DNA from: Sphingomicrobium sediminis
Lineage (GTDB): Bacteria; Pseudomonadota; Alphaproteobacteria; Sphingomonadales; Sphingomonadaceae
Reading direction: 5' to 3'
Assembly (NCBI RefSeq): GCF_023805295.1
Contig: NZ_JAMSHT010000001.1
Span: 1,488,001-1,552,000, forward strand
Length of the DNA stretch: 64,000 nucleotides
Positions 37,695 to 48,649 of the stretch are shown one piece after another. Positions within the stretch are counted from its first letter, which is position 1. Each line of letters opens with the position of its first letter. The notes beneath the pieces were generated by a model. It did not search any database and was not told the origin of the DNA. It worked only from the letters and a program-made list of their open reading frames with translations. The position numbers and the translations under genes are program-made.

Positions 37695-39149
37695 CTAGCC
37701 CGGCGCGCCCGGCGCCTCTGCATGGAGGCCCAGGAACGCGCGCCGGTCCTTGGGTCCGTAAGTCCTGAAGGACGGATTACGCGCGGCCGCATAGGCTGCG
37801 CGTTTTTCGTTGAGGCGTCCTGCCGTCACCGTCGCCGGATCGAGGCTGTACACCTCCGCCGCATTGAGGCCGAAGATGCGCGCCTTGGCCGCTTGGGTAA
37901 GCGCGGGGTAGCCGTAGCGCTCCTGATATTCCTCGCTGATCTCGAAGGCGCGGAAGGACTGGATCTGGTCCTGCGGGCTACCGAACCACAGGCTGTCCGT
38001 GCCCCACAGGATCCGCTCCTCCCCGAAATGTTTGAGCAGCTTGCCAAGATAATGCGCGGCCTGGTCGGGCTGGCCCATCAGGATACGCCAGGTCGCCCCC
38101 ATCTCGGCATAGAGATTGCCCTCGTTGCGCGCGAAACCGGCATCCTGGTGGGCGCGGATCAGGCGGTCGACGCCGTTCGGCTGGTCGGGATTGTAGGGGC
38201 CTTCCGGGACGCCGGGCTGGAAACCCGAATGATAGGTCAGGAAGGTGAAATCGGGATTGGCCAGCGCCGCCTTGCCGAGGTCGCGCGGGCTCGACAATGC
38301 CGGGTCCTGCTGGAACAGCGAAATGCCCTTGTGCACCGCGACCGTCGTCACGCCGAGGCGCCGCGCTTCATCGAAAAAAGCCGCCGCCGGCTCACTGTCA
38401 TCGAGCCAATAGCCGGGCTGCGTCACGCCATATTGCGGGTAGAGTTTCCAGGCGTTGATGCCGTGCACCGTCACCTTGGCCTCCATCGCCGCAATCTCGC
38501 CCGGCTCGTTAGCCAGCACGCCGCCATGGATCAGGCAACGCGCATGATCGCCCTCCAACGTGTCGATCACGTCGCGCGCCTCGGCGGCATAGGCGGTCGG
38601 CGTCGGGCTCGTCTCGTCGGTGCCCCACAAGGCGCTCACCACGCCCGCATCGGTGTCGCTGTCGAGAAAGACTTCCTTGGCCAGTGTCTCGGCCGAATAG
38701 CAGGAAAAGTCCTCGCCATCGCATTTGACCCGCTGCGGAAAGGCATCGCGCAGAGCGGATAGCCAGACCTGCCCGTCCGGCCCGTTTGCCCATTCCATCG
38801 ACGGGTCGACGCAATGCATCTGCACGTCGAAAATGAACTCGTCGCCTGCCAAGGTCGCGTCCGCCGCGGCCTCGTCGAGCGCCGCATCCTTCTCAAGCGC
38901 AAACGATCCGCCGGCATTCTTGTTGGCGGCGTTGCAGGCAGTCAGCACGCTCGCCGCGCCCATGGTCGAGGTGAGGAAGGCGCGCCGTCCCAATCCCAGC
39001 CGCCGCGCATGCTCCCCCGCCATCGCCTGCGCCGCCTCGTTGATCGCCCGCTGCCGCGCATCGGCGGGCAGTGGGGAGAATTCGCCATTGGTAGTGGTGT
39101 CGTAGCGGATCGGCAGCCTCGTGCCGTCGGGATCGAGATCATGCTTCAT
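37695..39149 (-). CDS. Amidohydrolase-2 family protein with Tat-type lipoprotein signal
   Basis: A 484-residue TIM-barrel amidohydrolase. A leader of about 50 residues precedes LGRRAFLTSTMGAASVLTAC, a twin-arginine motif followed by a lipobox, so it is probably exported folded with its metal and lipid-anchored. Metal-site candidates are DVQMHCVDP, the His in TTVAVHKGI, the His in FLTYHSGFQ, and the closing Asp in ILWGTDSLW. The substrate is unknown; relatives include decarboxylases and hydrolases of the ACMSD type. The leader before the RR motif is unusually long. Confidence 0.85.
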   Translation of the reverse strand: MKHDLDPDGTRLPIRYDTTTNGEFSPLPADARQRAINEAAQAMAGEHARRLGLGRRAFLTSTMGAASVLTACNAANKNAGGSFALEKDAALDEAAADATLAGDEFIFDVQMHCVDPSMEWANGPDGQVWLSALRDAFPQRVKCDGEDFSCYSAETLAKEVFLDSDTDAGVVSALWGTDETSPTPTAYAAEARDVIDTLEGDHARCLIHGGVLANEPGEIAAMEAKVTVHGINAWKLYPQYGVTQPGYWLDDSEPAAAFFDEARRLGVTTVAVHKGISLFQQDPALSSPRDLGKAALANPDFTFLTYHSGFQPGVPEGPYNPDQPNGVDRLIRAHQDAGFARNEGNLYAEMGATWRILMGQPDQAAHYLGKLLKHFGEERILWGTDSLWFGSPQDQIQSFRAFEISEEYQERYGYPALTQAAKARIFGLNAAEVYSLDPATVTAGRLNEKRAAYAAARNPSFRTYGPKDRRAFLGLHAEAPGAPG

Positions 39150-39228
39150 GACGCAGCCCTCCTCGTGTCGGAAAGCAGGATGCACGCCTACAGGGGTCAG
39201 ACCAGCCTGTTTCGACGAAGCGGCGCGC

Positions 39229-39840
39229 CTAGGCCGCGTTGGCAGGTTCGCGCGGGGCCGCGGGATCGACCGAGCGGCCAAGCTCGCGCACCAGCCGTTC
39301 GACCTTGCGCGCATCGGCCAGGCCATTGAGGTCGAACGTCCCGGTGCGCCGATCGCCATCATCCTGGTAGCTATGTGTCTGGATCTTGAGCTTTCCTACA
39401 CCCTGGCGTTCGGAGCGGATGACGGGTCCGATCTGGCGCGCCGCGATCGACGTTACCGACATCTTGCGGCCCTTGCCCTGTAGGCGAATGACCCGGCGGT
39501 CGCTGACTCCGTAGATCGTGTCGCGTTCGGCGCGCCCGGCAAAAAAGGGCGCGGCCATCATGCCCAGTCCGACAAAGATGAAGGGCAGCCCGAAGGCGGG
39601 GAAGGCATATTTCAGGATATCTCCCATGCCTTCGGACGGCATCGTGCTCATCCCGGCGGCGGCCATATAGGTCCAGAAGACGGCAAAGGCAGTCCAGGGC
39701 ACCGCGAACAGCCAGATGGCAAACGCACCCCAGACGATGGCAGGCCCCTTCACCGGCCGCCCCCACCAGCGGAGCGACTCTCCAATTTCCAGCTCGTCGC
39801 GCAAGGCGGCGTAGAGCGGGTCGGGGCCGATCGTTTGCAT
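39229..39840 (-). CDS. Membrane protein with PH-like domain
   Basis: A protein of about 203 residues. A soluble N-terminus (LRDELEIGESLRWWGRP) precedes two membrane helices (about residues 35-58 and 85-107). A cytoplasmic bPH_2-type domain follows, marked by TIYGVSDRRVIRLQG and SVTSIAARQIGPVIR. This architecture is common and of unknown function. The ATG at 39840 precedes QTIGPDP; one six codons earlier (39858) is possible. Confidence 0.65.
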   Translation of the reverse strand: MQTIGPDPLYAALRDELEIGESLRWWGRPVKGPAIVWGAFAIWLFAVPWTAFAVFWTYMAAAGMSTMPSEGMGDILKYAFPAFGLPFIFVGLGMMAAPFFAGRAERDTIYGVSDRRVIRLQGKGRKMSVTSIAARQIGPVIRSERQGVGKLKIQTHSYQDDGDRRTGTFDLNGLADARKVERLVRELGRSVDPAAPREPANAA

Positions 39841-39950
39841 CGAAAGCCCCAATAACATGAACTGGTTACCGGGGTCTTTAGGCAATGAAAAAGGGCCGGC
39901 CGCATGCAAGCGACCGACCCTTCGTCATGATCGGCAAAGCGATAGGAAGC

Positions 39951-40445
39951 TTATTCGCCGTCGTCCGAGAAATTGTCCTCGGCGAAGGTCGCGATCTTCT
40001 TAGCGGCGCCCTTGATGGCGCTGTCCGAATCACCACCGAAGAAGCCACCGGCGACGGTGCCTTCGGCGTGGATCTTGGCGAGGCTATTGCCCTCGGCGTC
40101 GAAATATTCGGCGACGATGACCATCTTCGCACCACCGGCGAGACCACCGGCCAGGTAACGCATGGCCTGGCTGCCTTCGTCATAACCAACGAAGCCGTAG
40201 CGAACGGTCAGGCCGTCCTCGCCCGGCGTGAAGCCACGCTCGACGAAGGCCGAACGCAGATATTCGTCGAGCTTGGCAAGCTTGCCTTCCTCGACGTCCA
40301 CGGTGGCGTTTTCCTCATCATAGACGAGTTCGACATTTTGCGCCTCGTAGGCGACGCGCGAATTTTCGAGAACGACGGTGTTGCTGTTGCTGGCACAGGC
40401 CGACAGCGAGACGGCCGCGGCAGCGACCAGAATCAGTTTACGCAT
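39951..40445 (-). CDS. DUF4410-like lipoprotein
   Basis: A 164-residue exported protein with lipobox VSLSAC. The domain shows a conserved-looking VRYGFVGYDEGSQAMRYLAG and AEYFDAEGNSLAKI, which fits the DUF4410 group of small lipoproteins with a GlyGly-rich mid part (GGLAGGAKMVIV). The function is unknown. Confidence 0.7.
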   Translation of the reverse strand: MRKLILVAAAAVSLSACASNSNTVVLENSRVAYEAQNVELVYDEENATVDVEEGKLAKLDEYLRSAFVERGFTPGEDGLTVRYGFVGYDEGSQAMRYLAGGLAGGAKMVIVAEYFDAEGNSLAKIHAEGTVAGGFFGGDSDSAIKGAAKKIATFAEDNFSDDGE

Positions 40446-40575
40446 ATTTGAAAATTACCCCATTCACTCAAGACCGCCAGGATGGCGATGCCCTGCCTTC
40501 AATCCACTTTTGTCACTGATTTCAAGGGTTAATTCCAGTTAAGGTGCGGCCTGTTACCGCCGCGCCACAGACCAC

Positions 40576-40595
40576 TTGATTGAACGTTCAACCAA
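40576..40595. promoter_or_regulatory. Palindromic operator before the TetR gene
   Basis: TTGAACGTTCAA (40580-40591) is a perfect 12-bp palindrome, and the outer TTG/CAA extend it to 20 bp with one mismatched pair. It ends 17 bases before the TetR-type start codon, the typical position of an autoregulatory operator. Confidence 0.65.
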
Positions 40596-40612
40596 GGCTA
40601 CGATCCACGGCC

Positions 40613-41215
40613 ATGAACAGCGCGACACGACAGAAGATCATCGAGGCAGCGATGGAGCTGTTCTGGGTCAAGGGATTCCAGTCGACTTCGATCGCCGACA
40701 TCCTGTCTCGCACGCAGGTCCATTCGGGCAGCCTCTATCATTTCTTCCCCGGCAAGCAGGACCTGCTGGTCGCCGTGCTCGAATATTATCGCGACGGGAT
40801 CGAGGAGAACCTCCTCGCTTATGCGTGGAAGGATGTCGACGATCCGATCGAGCGCATCTTCGCACTGCTGAACGGCTATCGCATCATGCTGGTCACCAGC
40901 GACTTCGCGCATGGCTGTCCGATCGGCAACCTGGCGCTCGAGATTAGCGAGCCCGACCCGAAGGTCCGCGAACTCATCGCCAAGAATTTCTCAAACTGGG
41001 TCGACGCGGTCGAACAATGTCTCGTCGATGCCGGGCCGCGCCTGCCCGCCGACACCGACCGCAAGGCGCTCGCCGAATTCATCCTGACCATCATGGAGGG
41101 CGGCATCATGCAGGCACGCACGCATCGCGACATCGCCCTGTTCGACCGCAATATCGAGGTTTTGCGTACCCATCTCGACCTGCTCATGCGCGAAGCTGAG
41201 CGGGCCATCGCCTGA
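40613..41215 (+). CDS. TetR-family transcriptional regulator
   Basis: A 200-residue repressor. The N-terminal helix-turn-helix (TRQKIIEAAMELFWVKGFQS, then TSIADILSRTQVHSGSLYHFF, residues 4-50) is followed by an alpha-helical ligand domain with FAHGCPIGNLALEI. This resembles the TetR_C_33/AcuR-like group that senses small electrophiles or acids. It probably controls itself and the two following genes through the palindrome before its start. Confidence 0.93.
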   Translation: MNSATRQKIIEAAMELFWVKGFQSTSIADILSRTQVHSGSLYHFFPGKQDLLVAVLEYYRDGIEENLLAYAWKDVDDPIERIFALLNGYRIMLVTSDFAHGCPIGNLALEISEPDPKVRELIAKNFSNWVDAVEQCLVDAGPRLPADTDRKALAEFILTIMEGGIMQARTHRDIALFDRNIEVLRTHLDLLMREAERAIA

Positions 41216-41240
41216 CCAACATCACAAGGGGGAATGCATT

Positions 41241-41633
41241 ATGGATTTGAACTGGATCGCGATCCTCGTCGCCTCGGTGTCGAGCTTCATGCTCGGCGGC
41301 ATCTGGTACGGCCCGCTCTTCGGCAAGAAGTGGATGGCACTGACCGGCAAGACCGAAGCCGACGTGCAGGATGCCAATATGGGCAAGGTTTACGGCACCG
41401 CCTTCATCCTCAACCTGCTCGCCGTCATCGCCTTCAGCTTCTTCCTCGGCCGCGATGCCGGGCTGGAAATGGGCCTGATGTACGGCTTCACCGCCGGCCT
41501 GTTCTGGGTCGCAGCGAGCTTCGGCATCAACTACCTGTTCGAAGATCGCCCCTTCGCTCTCTGGCTCATCAATGGCGGCTATCACACGCTTCAGTTCACG
41601 CTGATCGGCGCGATCCTCGGCGCGCTGGGCTAG
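41241..41633 (+). CDS. DUF1761 membrane protein
   Basis: A 130-residue protein with four membrane helices. Its DUF1761 landmarks are SFMLGGIWYGPLFGKKWM near the N-terminus and FGINYLFEDRPFALWLINGGYH near the end. The function is unknown. AAGGGGGAAT precedes the ATG, and it lies 25 bases after the TetR gene, so it is a likely target. Confidence 0.85.
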   Translation: MDLNWIAILVASVSSFMLGGIWYGPLFGKKWMALTGKTEADVQDANMGKVYGTAFILNLLAVIAFSFFLGRDAGLEMGLMYGFTAGLFWVAASFGINYLFEDRPFALWLINGGYHTLQFTLIGAILGALG

Positions 41634-41634
41634 G

Positions 41635-42669
41635 ATGCGCCTTCTTCTCGCCGCCGCCCTGCTCGTCGCAACGCCTGCATTTGCGATCCAGCCCGCCCCG
41701 CAAGCGGCGGACGAGATCATCGAAGGCCCGGGTGACCAGCTGACGCTGCGCCAGGAAGTCGTGCTCGACACCGATCTCGATACCGCATGGTCGATGTTCA
41801 CGACTGGCGAGGGGGCTGCGACCTGGATGGCCCCCGTCGCCGAGGTGGACCTGCGTCCCGGCGGTGCCATTCGCACCAATTACGATCCCGCAGCGGCGAT
41901 CGGCGATCCGGGAACGACCGAGCTCAGGATCGTCAACTTCGCGCCCAAACGCATCCTTACCCTGCAGGCCGACCTGTCGGAGGTCGAGGCGGACTGGCTC
42001 ACCGACGCCATTCGCGCCGAAGCCGACAGCTTCTACAACGTCATCACCTTCGACGCCTTGGGCCCCGGGCGCACGCGCATCGTCAGTTGGGGCACCGGCT
42101 ATCGCGACGATCCCGATTATCGCACCATGCTTGGCTTTTTCGTCCGCGCAAATCGCTGGACCTTCGAGCAGCTCGCTGCGGCCGTTGAACCGACTCCCGA
42201 AGTCGACGCCCTCAAGGCGATGGCGCCGCTCGTAGGCAGCTGCTGGCGTGGCCAGTTTTCGGGCGGTGCGGCCTATGACATCATGTGTGTCGAGACGATG
42301 CCCGGCAGCCATTTGCGCTCGCGTCACATCGTTCGCGGCGCGGCCAGCGACTATCGCGGCGAAACCGTCTATTTCCGCGATCCCGAAGCCGGCATCGCAC
42401 GCTTCCATTATTACACCTCGCTCGGCGCTTTCTCCGATGGCGATATCATGCTCGCCGAGGATGGTACCTTGCTGTTCGAGAATATCCGCCACCGCACCGC
42501 CGAGGGCAGCATTCTCGACATTTATGGGACCGGTCGCTTCGATGAGGAAGGACGCTGGGTCGCCACCACGAGCATCTACGCCGACGGCGCATGGCCCGAA
42601 CCGTCGACAATCGTCATGAAGCGGATCGACTGCGAGAATTGGGACGCCGTCGAGGCCGGCTGCGACTAA
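41635..42669 (+). CDS. Exported two-domain SRPBCC/lipocalin-like protein
   Basis: A 344-residue precursor with a signal peptide (LLLAAALLVATPAFA). The first domain (residues 35-185) is SRPBCC/AHSA1-like (LDTDLDTAWSMFTTGEGAAT and VNFAPKRILTL), a hydrophobic-ligand fold. The second (from about 195) has a beta-barrel look (MAPLVGSCWRGQFSGG, then FHYYTSLGAFSDGDIML), like small stress or metabolite-binding lipocalin-type domains. It starts 1 base after the DUF1761 stop and is probably co-transcribed. Its stop overlaps the next convergent stop by four bases. Confidence 0.75.
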   Translation: MRLLLAAALLVATPAFAIQPAPQAADEIIEGPGDQLTLRQEVVLDTDLDTAWSMFTTGEGAATWMAPVAEVDLRPGGAIRTNYDPAAAIGDPGTTELRIVNFAPKRILTLQADLSEVEADWLTDAIRAEADSFYNVITFDALGPGRTRIVSWGTGYRDDPDYRTMLGFFVRANRWTFEQLAAAVEPTPEVDALKAMAPLVGSCWRGQFSGGAAYDIMCVETMPGSHLRSRHIVRGAASDYRGETVYFRDPEAGIARFHYYTSLGAFSDGDIMLAEDGTLLFENIRHRTAEGSILDIYGTGRFDEEGRWVATTSIYADGAWPEPSTIVMKRIDCENWDAVEAGCD

Positions 42670-43193
42670 GGAAGCCCGGTCGGCTCTTCGTCGACTTGAG
42701 GTTCTTCCTCCACGATCGGCAAGGCATCGGCGACGCTGCTCCCGACCGAGACCATCAGCCACTCGCCGTCGGTCTTCTGCCACACCTGCTGCCCGCCACC
42801 GGCGATGGCGACGACATTGCCGTCGCCCAGTCGCACGCGGCCCTGATATTCGTTGACCAGCACTGCGGTGTCGCGGTCGAGCACACGCACTTCGACCTTG
42901 GGAAAATCGAGCGCGTCATAGCCCTCGATCGCGCCCGAGGCTTCGAGATAGTCGACGCGGAACAGGTCGAAATCGGTATTCACCGTCCCGCTGGCATTGA
43001 GCGCGGTGAAGGTCCCGCCGTCGAAATGCGCGAAATAGGCGTTGGTGTCGCCCCGTTCCGCCGCGGCCACGAGGCTCTCGAAGCGCGCCTCGACCTCGCC
43101 GGCAATTGCGGCGCGTTCGTCGGCCGTCAGCGCGCCCGGCGCGCAGGCCGCGAGGCCTGCGAGCAGGCACAGGCTCGGAATGAATTTGTTCAT
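42666..43193 (-). CDS. NTF2-like lipoprotein
   Basis: A 175-residue precursor with lipobox LAGLAAC. The mature region is of the SnoaL/DUF4440 kind (IAGEVEARFESLVAAAERGD, then YFAHFDGGTFTALNASG and QQVWQKTDGEWLMVSVG). Members bind small molecules or act as pocket scaffolds; no catalytic residues can be argued. Followed leftward by no coupled gene. Confidence 0.65.
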   Translation of the reverse strand: MNKFIPSLCLLAGLAACAPGALTADERAAIAGEVEARFESLVAAAERGDTNAYFAHFDGGTFTALNASGTVNTDFDLFRVDYLEASGAIEGYDALDFPKVEVRVLDRDTAVLVNEYQGRVRLGDGNVVAIAGGGQQVWQKTDGEWLMVSVGSSVADALPIVEEEPQVDEEPTGLP

Positions 43194-43197
43194 GGTC

Positions 43198-43695
43198 CTA
43201 TTCCGGATTGAGGATCGAGTTCCAGTTGGACATGAAGGCCTGCATCTCGACGACGATGCTGCCTTCGCTGATGCCGTAATCGGCGACGAAATAGGTCGAA
43301 TAGCGGATATCGCGATCGTTCAACGAAATCGCGCCCACGCGGGCATCGTAATTCCATTCGTTGATGCTTTCGATGAATTCGCCGGCATCGGCACCCGGCA
43401 CCAACGTGTCCTGGATCTGCAGGTGCATGCCGATACACCCCGTCGTTTCGCGCCCCTCATCGCAGCCATAGAGCCGGTAGTAGATGCTGGTCGGATCGCC
43501 GTTGAAGTAGATCTGATATTCGTGCTCGCCATCTTCGCGGACGATCGTTCCGTTATAGAAAGCGGTCAGCCGCTCGATGAACGCGCGGTCGAACGACGTG
43601 ATGACATTTTCAAGGTCGATCTCGTTTTGCTGCGCCTGCGCCGAGGCTGGCAACAATGCCAAGGCTGCGGCCGCTGCGGCCATCCGGAATACCAT
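43198..43695 (-). CDS. Exported YbjN-domain protein
   Basis: A 165-residue precursor with a signal peptide (MAAAAAALALLPASAQAQ). The YbjN fold includes FNGDPTSIYYRLYGCDEGRE and TGCIGMHLQIQD (Cys pair), then INEWNYDARVGAISLND. YbjN proteins are stress-linked in enterobacteria; exported versions are common in sphingomonads and uncharacterised. The ATG at 43695 is chosen by the signal peptide; upstream codons would not encode one. Confidence 0.8.
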   Translation of the reverse strand: MVFRMAAAAAALALLPASAQAQQNEIDLENVITSFDRAFIERLTAFYNGTIVREDGEHEYQIYFNGDPTSIYYRLYGCDEGRETTGCIGMHLQIQDTLVPGADAGEFIESINEWNYDARVGAISLNDRDIRYSTYFVADYGISEGSIVVEMQAFMSNWNSILNPE

Positions 43696-43777
43696 GTCTC
43701 GCGTCCCCCGCGATGATTGAACATGCTGAGAGGCTAGGCCGCAATTCCATCTATGACTAGGCCTGTCGGCCCGGACA

Positions 43778-44329
43778 TTACTTGCAGGCCTCGATGCGTT
43801 TGATCCGTACCGCGAAATCGCCATCCTGCCCGTCGGCGAGGATGATGCCGATCTCGCGTGCGGCGGCAGGCTCGAAGGTCGGCGCGCGCACCGTGCGCCC
43901 GAAAATGCTGGTGTCGAGATTGTCGCTCAGCTTCACGCTCGCCACCTGCCAGCCCGTCTCCACGCCCAGCGGGTCGAGACTGCCGCGATAGGCAACCGGG
44001 CGGCCGCGCCATGCGACGTCGGAGCGCATTGACAATTGATAGTCGCGCCCGTCGCCCTGCATTGTCACGCGAATGCGGCCTGCCCCATCCAGCGCACCGG
44101 GATCGAGGCTGCGCCGCAGGGACGAAAAGCCGCCCCCATTGGTATTGATCGTGCCGGCAAAATAGAGCGCGCCATCGCGAATTGCCGCCTCGCCCACCGA
44201 GCGACCGCCCATCACGCCGTCATTGACGACCTGCCAGCGCCGCGCCTCTTCGGGATCGGAAAAGTCGGCGATCGTCCAGCAATTTTCAGGCTGCGCGGCG
44301 GCAAGGATCATGGCGAGGCTCCAGAACAT
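43778..44329 (-). CDS. CIA30-family protein
   Basis: A 183-residue protein resembling NDUFAF1/CIA30, a galactose-binding-like beta-sandwich. Landmarks are WQVVNDGVMGGRSVG, FAGTINTNGGGFSSLR and GDGRDYQLSMRSD. In mitochondria CIA30 assembles complex I. Bacterial members are often exported with an unclear role, and this one begins with a short hydrophobic segment (MFWSLAMILAAAQ) that could be a signal. Confidence 0.85.
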   Translation of the reverse strand: MFWSLAMILAAAQPENCWTIADFSDPEEARRWQVVNDGVMGGRSVGEAAIRDGALYFAGTINTNGGGFSSLRRSLDPGALDGAGRIRVTMQGDGRDYQLSMRSDVAWRGRPVAYRGSLDPLGVETGWQVASVKLSDNLDTSIFGRTVRAPTFEPAAAREIGIILADGQDGDFAVRIKRIEACK

Positions 44330-44371
44330 GGCGACTGTCTACCCGCGACAAGGCTGGCTCGCCATGCGGAC

Positions 44372-46567
<2,196 letters not shown>

Positions 46568-46679
46568 TGCCCCGACTATATGGGCGGTGTGCCTGCTTTG
46601 TTCCAGCCCCCCTGATCACCAGTGCAGGCGGGGCCCGATCTATGCTAGTCTCGCCCGCACAATCAGGGGAGAAGCGACG

Positions 46680-47240
46680 ATGAAACGAATGATCCTTGTG
46701 ACTGCAGGATGCGCCATGCTCATGGCTTGCGGCAGCAGCGGCGATGCCGGCGACAGCGCCGACACCGACAGCGCAGCGACCGCAGAAGCCGAAAGCGACA
46801 GCGTGCTTGATGTGCTGGCGGAAGGCGACAAGCCCCAGGCGGGGCGCTGGGAAGTCGAAACGGAGATCATCGAAGCCCAAATCCCCGGCGTGCCCGAAAA
46901 TATGCGCGACATGGTGGTCAATTCGATGGGCATGAATAACAGCTTCGCCTATTGCATGACGCCCGAACAGGCCGAGCAGGATCCCGACCAGGTGTGGAAG
47001 GAATCCAATGGCGATTGCGAGTTCGAAAGCTTCGAGCGCAATGGCGGCCAGGTCGAGGCCGTTGCGGTGTGCAATAGCGGCGGCGCCGAGATGCGCATGA
47101 CCATGTCGGGGACGCAGGGCCGCAACAGCTATTCGGCGCGCAACGAGATGGAAATGTCGACCCCCGAAGGCGATGGCAAACTGGTCGTCGAAGTCGAAGG
47201 CCGCCGCACTGGCGACTGCGACGGGACCGAGGTGGGATGA
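46680..47240 (+). CDS. DUF3617 lipoprotein (copy 1)
   Basis: A 186-residue precursor with lipobox MLMAC and an acidic Ser/Ala/Asp linker. The DUF3617 core follows: QAGRWEVETEIIE, FAYCMTPEQAEQDP, GDCEFESFERNGGQ and the closing RTGDC. Four Cys are placed as in the family. The fold probably faces the periplasm and has no known function. First of four related genes in this direction. The frame is open upstream, but that part is antisense to uvrB. Confidence 0.8.
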   Translation: MKRMILVTAGCAMLMACGSSGDAGDSADTDSAATAEAESDSVLDVLAEGDKPQAGRWEVETEIIEAQIPGVPENMRDMVVNSMGMNNSFAYCMTPEQAEQDPDQVWKESNGDCEFESFERNGGQVEAVAVCNSGGAEMRMTMSGTQGRNSYSARNEMEMSTPEGDGKLVVEVEGRRTGDCDGTEVG

Positions 47241-47743
47241 GGACCGCTAGCCGTAGCCTCGCCGCCATCGCCCTTCTCGCGCTGGCCGGCTGCGCTGCCG
47301 ACAATCCCGACAATATTCCCGAGCGCGGGATGTGGGAGATGGAGACGCGCGTCGGCACGCTGACGGTCAGCGGCATGAGCATTACCGGTGACCAGCTCCC
47401 GCCCGAATTCAAGGCGATGGAGGGCAGCGAGGCCAAATGCGGCGAGCCCCTGTTCACCGAGCCCGACTGGCAGCGGCGCGACATTTCGCGGCGCACCAAT
47501 GGGTCGTGCACCCTCGATACATGGGACGTGACAGCGGCACGCGTCACGGGCACGGGACGCTCCGAATTGCGCGGTTCCGATGCCGAGTTCGAGCCCGCTT
47601 TGCGCGTCACGGTCGAACAAAGCCCGACCTATTACAAGGCGATCATCGCGCTCGAAGGCACTGCCGATCTCGGTGCCGAGCTTGGCCGCCGCAACATCCG
47701 CGTATCGGCCATCCAGGAAGGCCGGCGCATCGGCGACTGTTGA
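47237..47743 (+). CDS. DUF3617-like lipoprotein (copy 2)
   Basis: A 168-residue precursor with lipobox ALAGC. Core pieces are RGMWEMETRVGTLT, the Cys-containing SEAKCGEPLF, NGSCTLDTWDVTAARV and the closing RRIGDC. It overlaps the previous gene by four bases (ATGA) and the HNH gene by four (TTGA), so the trio is translated from one message. Confidence 0.75.
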   Translation: MRTASRSLAAIALLALAGCAADNPDNIPERGMWEMETRVGTLTVSGMSITGDQLPPEFKAMEGSEAKCGEPLFTEPDWQRRDISRRTNGSCTLDTWDVTAARVTGTGRSELRGSDAEFEPALRVTVEQSPTYYKAIIALEGTADLGAELGRRNIRVSAIQEGRRIGDC

Positions 47744-48021
47744 GCGACGAGGCCGAGACCTGCTGGCTCTGCCAACGTCCGCTCGGGGCGCGTGTCGAAT
47801 ATCATCATCCAGTCCCGAAGTCGCGCGGTGGGCGCGAGACCCAGGGCGTGCATCCCATCTGCCACCGCACCCTGCACGTTCAATTCACCAACAAGGAGCT
47901 GGCCGCGATCGGGAATGACCCGGACGCGCTGCGTAAAGATGCTCGCCTCGCGCCATTCCTCGAATGGATTTCCGGCAAGGATCCTGACTTTCACGCACCG
48001 ACGCGCGCCAAGCATCGTTAG
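47740..48021 (+). CDS. Small HNH nuclease-like protein starting at TTG
   Basis: A 93-residue protein with zinc pair CWLC, the HNH core EYHHPVPKSRGGRETQGVHP and the following ICHRTLH, which give the H-H-H signature plus second zinc Cys. It is a stand-alone HNH domain without a DNA-binding partner. The start is a TTG that overlaps the stop of copy 2 as TTGA; no ATG exists before the motif. Its location inside a lipoprotein cluster is unexpected. Function could be genome maintenance or phage-linked packaging; nothing local decides. Confidence 0.85.
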   Translation: MSDEAETCWLCQRPLGARVEYHHPVPKSRGGRETQGVHPICHRTLHVQFTNKELAAIGNDPDALRKDARLAPFLEWISGKDPDFHAPTRAKHR

Positions 48022-48061
48022 GAGGCTTGCGCTCGCTATCCGTCTGCCTAAGCTTGCGCGC

Positions 48062-48646
48062 ATGAAGCGGGGATTTGGATGCGGGCGCGTTCGCCTGCAC
48101 AGCATCATCATAGGCGGCATCATGCTGGCGAGCTGCGGCGCGCCGCAGGACGAGGCCGACCGCATCCTCACCGAAGAAGAAGTGGAAAGCCGCATCGACC
48201 GCGCCATCGCCGACGGCGAATTCCTGGCCCCGGGGCGCTGGGAAACGCGGATCAGCTTCGTCTCGATCCCGGGCCTCAGCGCCAACATGGTCGAGGCTCG
48301 CAACCGCGCGATGGGCAATGATGCCAGCGCCACCTGCCTTGCCGCGGAGCAGGCCGAGCGTTCGGACGCTCGCTTCATTACCGGCGACGACCAGGACTGC
48401 ACCTATCGCAGCTTCGAGCTTGAGGGCGGCCGCATCGACGCGCGCCTCACCTGCTCGGTCCAGGGGCTCGCCATGGAAACGCATCTGTCGGGCGAATATG
48501 GCCCGGAACGCTATGCCGTCGACATGGAGATGCGCAACGACACATTCGGTGAGCAGGCCATGACCCTGCGTATCGAAGCCAATCGCGCGGGCGATTGCTT
48601 TCCCGCGCCAGTTGAGACACCAGATACACCACAAGGAGAGGGGTAA
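48062..48646 (+). CDS. DUF3617-like lipoprotein (copy 3)
   Basis: A 194-residue precursor with lipobox MLASC. An acidic segment (ILTEEEVESRIDRAIADGEF) precedes the core LAPGRWETRISFVSIPGLS, then ATCLAAEQAE, QDCTYRSFELEGGR and the closing NRAGDC. It is similar in layout to copy 1, including the 'QAxxxDP/SDA' region after the first Cys. It follows the HNH gene by 40 bases and precedes copy 4 by three. Confidence 0.75.
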   Translation: MKRGFGCGRVRLHSIIIGGIMLASCGAPQDEADRILTEEEVESRIDRAIADGEFLAPGRWETRISFVSIPGLSANMVEARNRAMGNDASATCLAAEQAERSDARFITGDDQDCTYRSFELEGGRIDARLTCSVQGLAMETHLSGEYGPERYAVDMEMRNDTFGEQAMTLRIEANRAGDCFPAPVETPDTPQGEG

Positions 48647-48649
48647 CTC

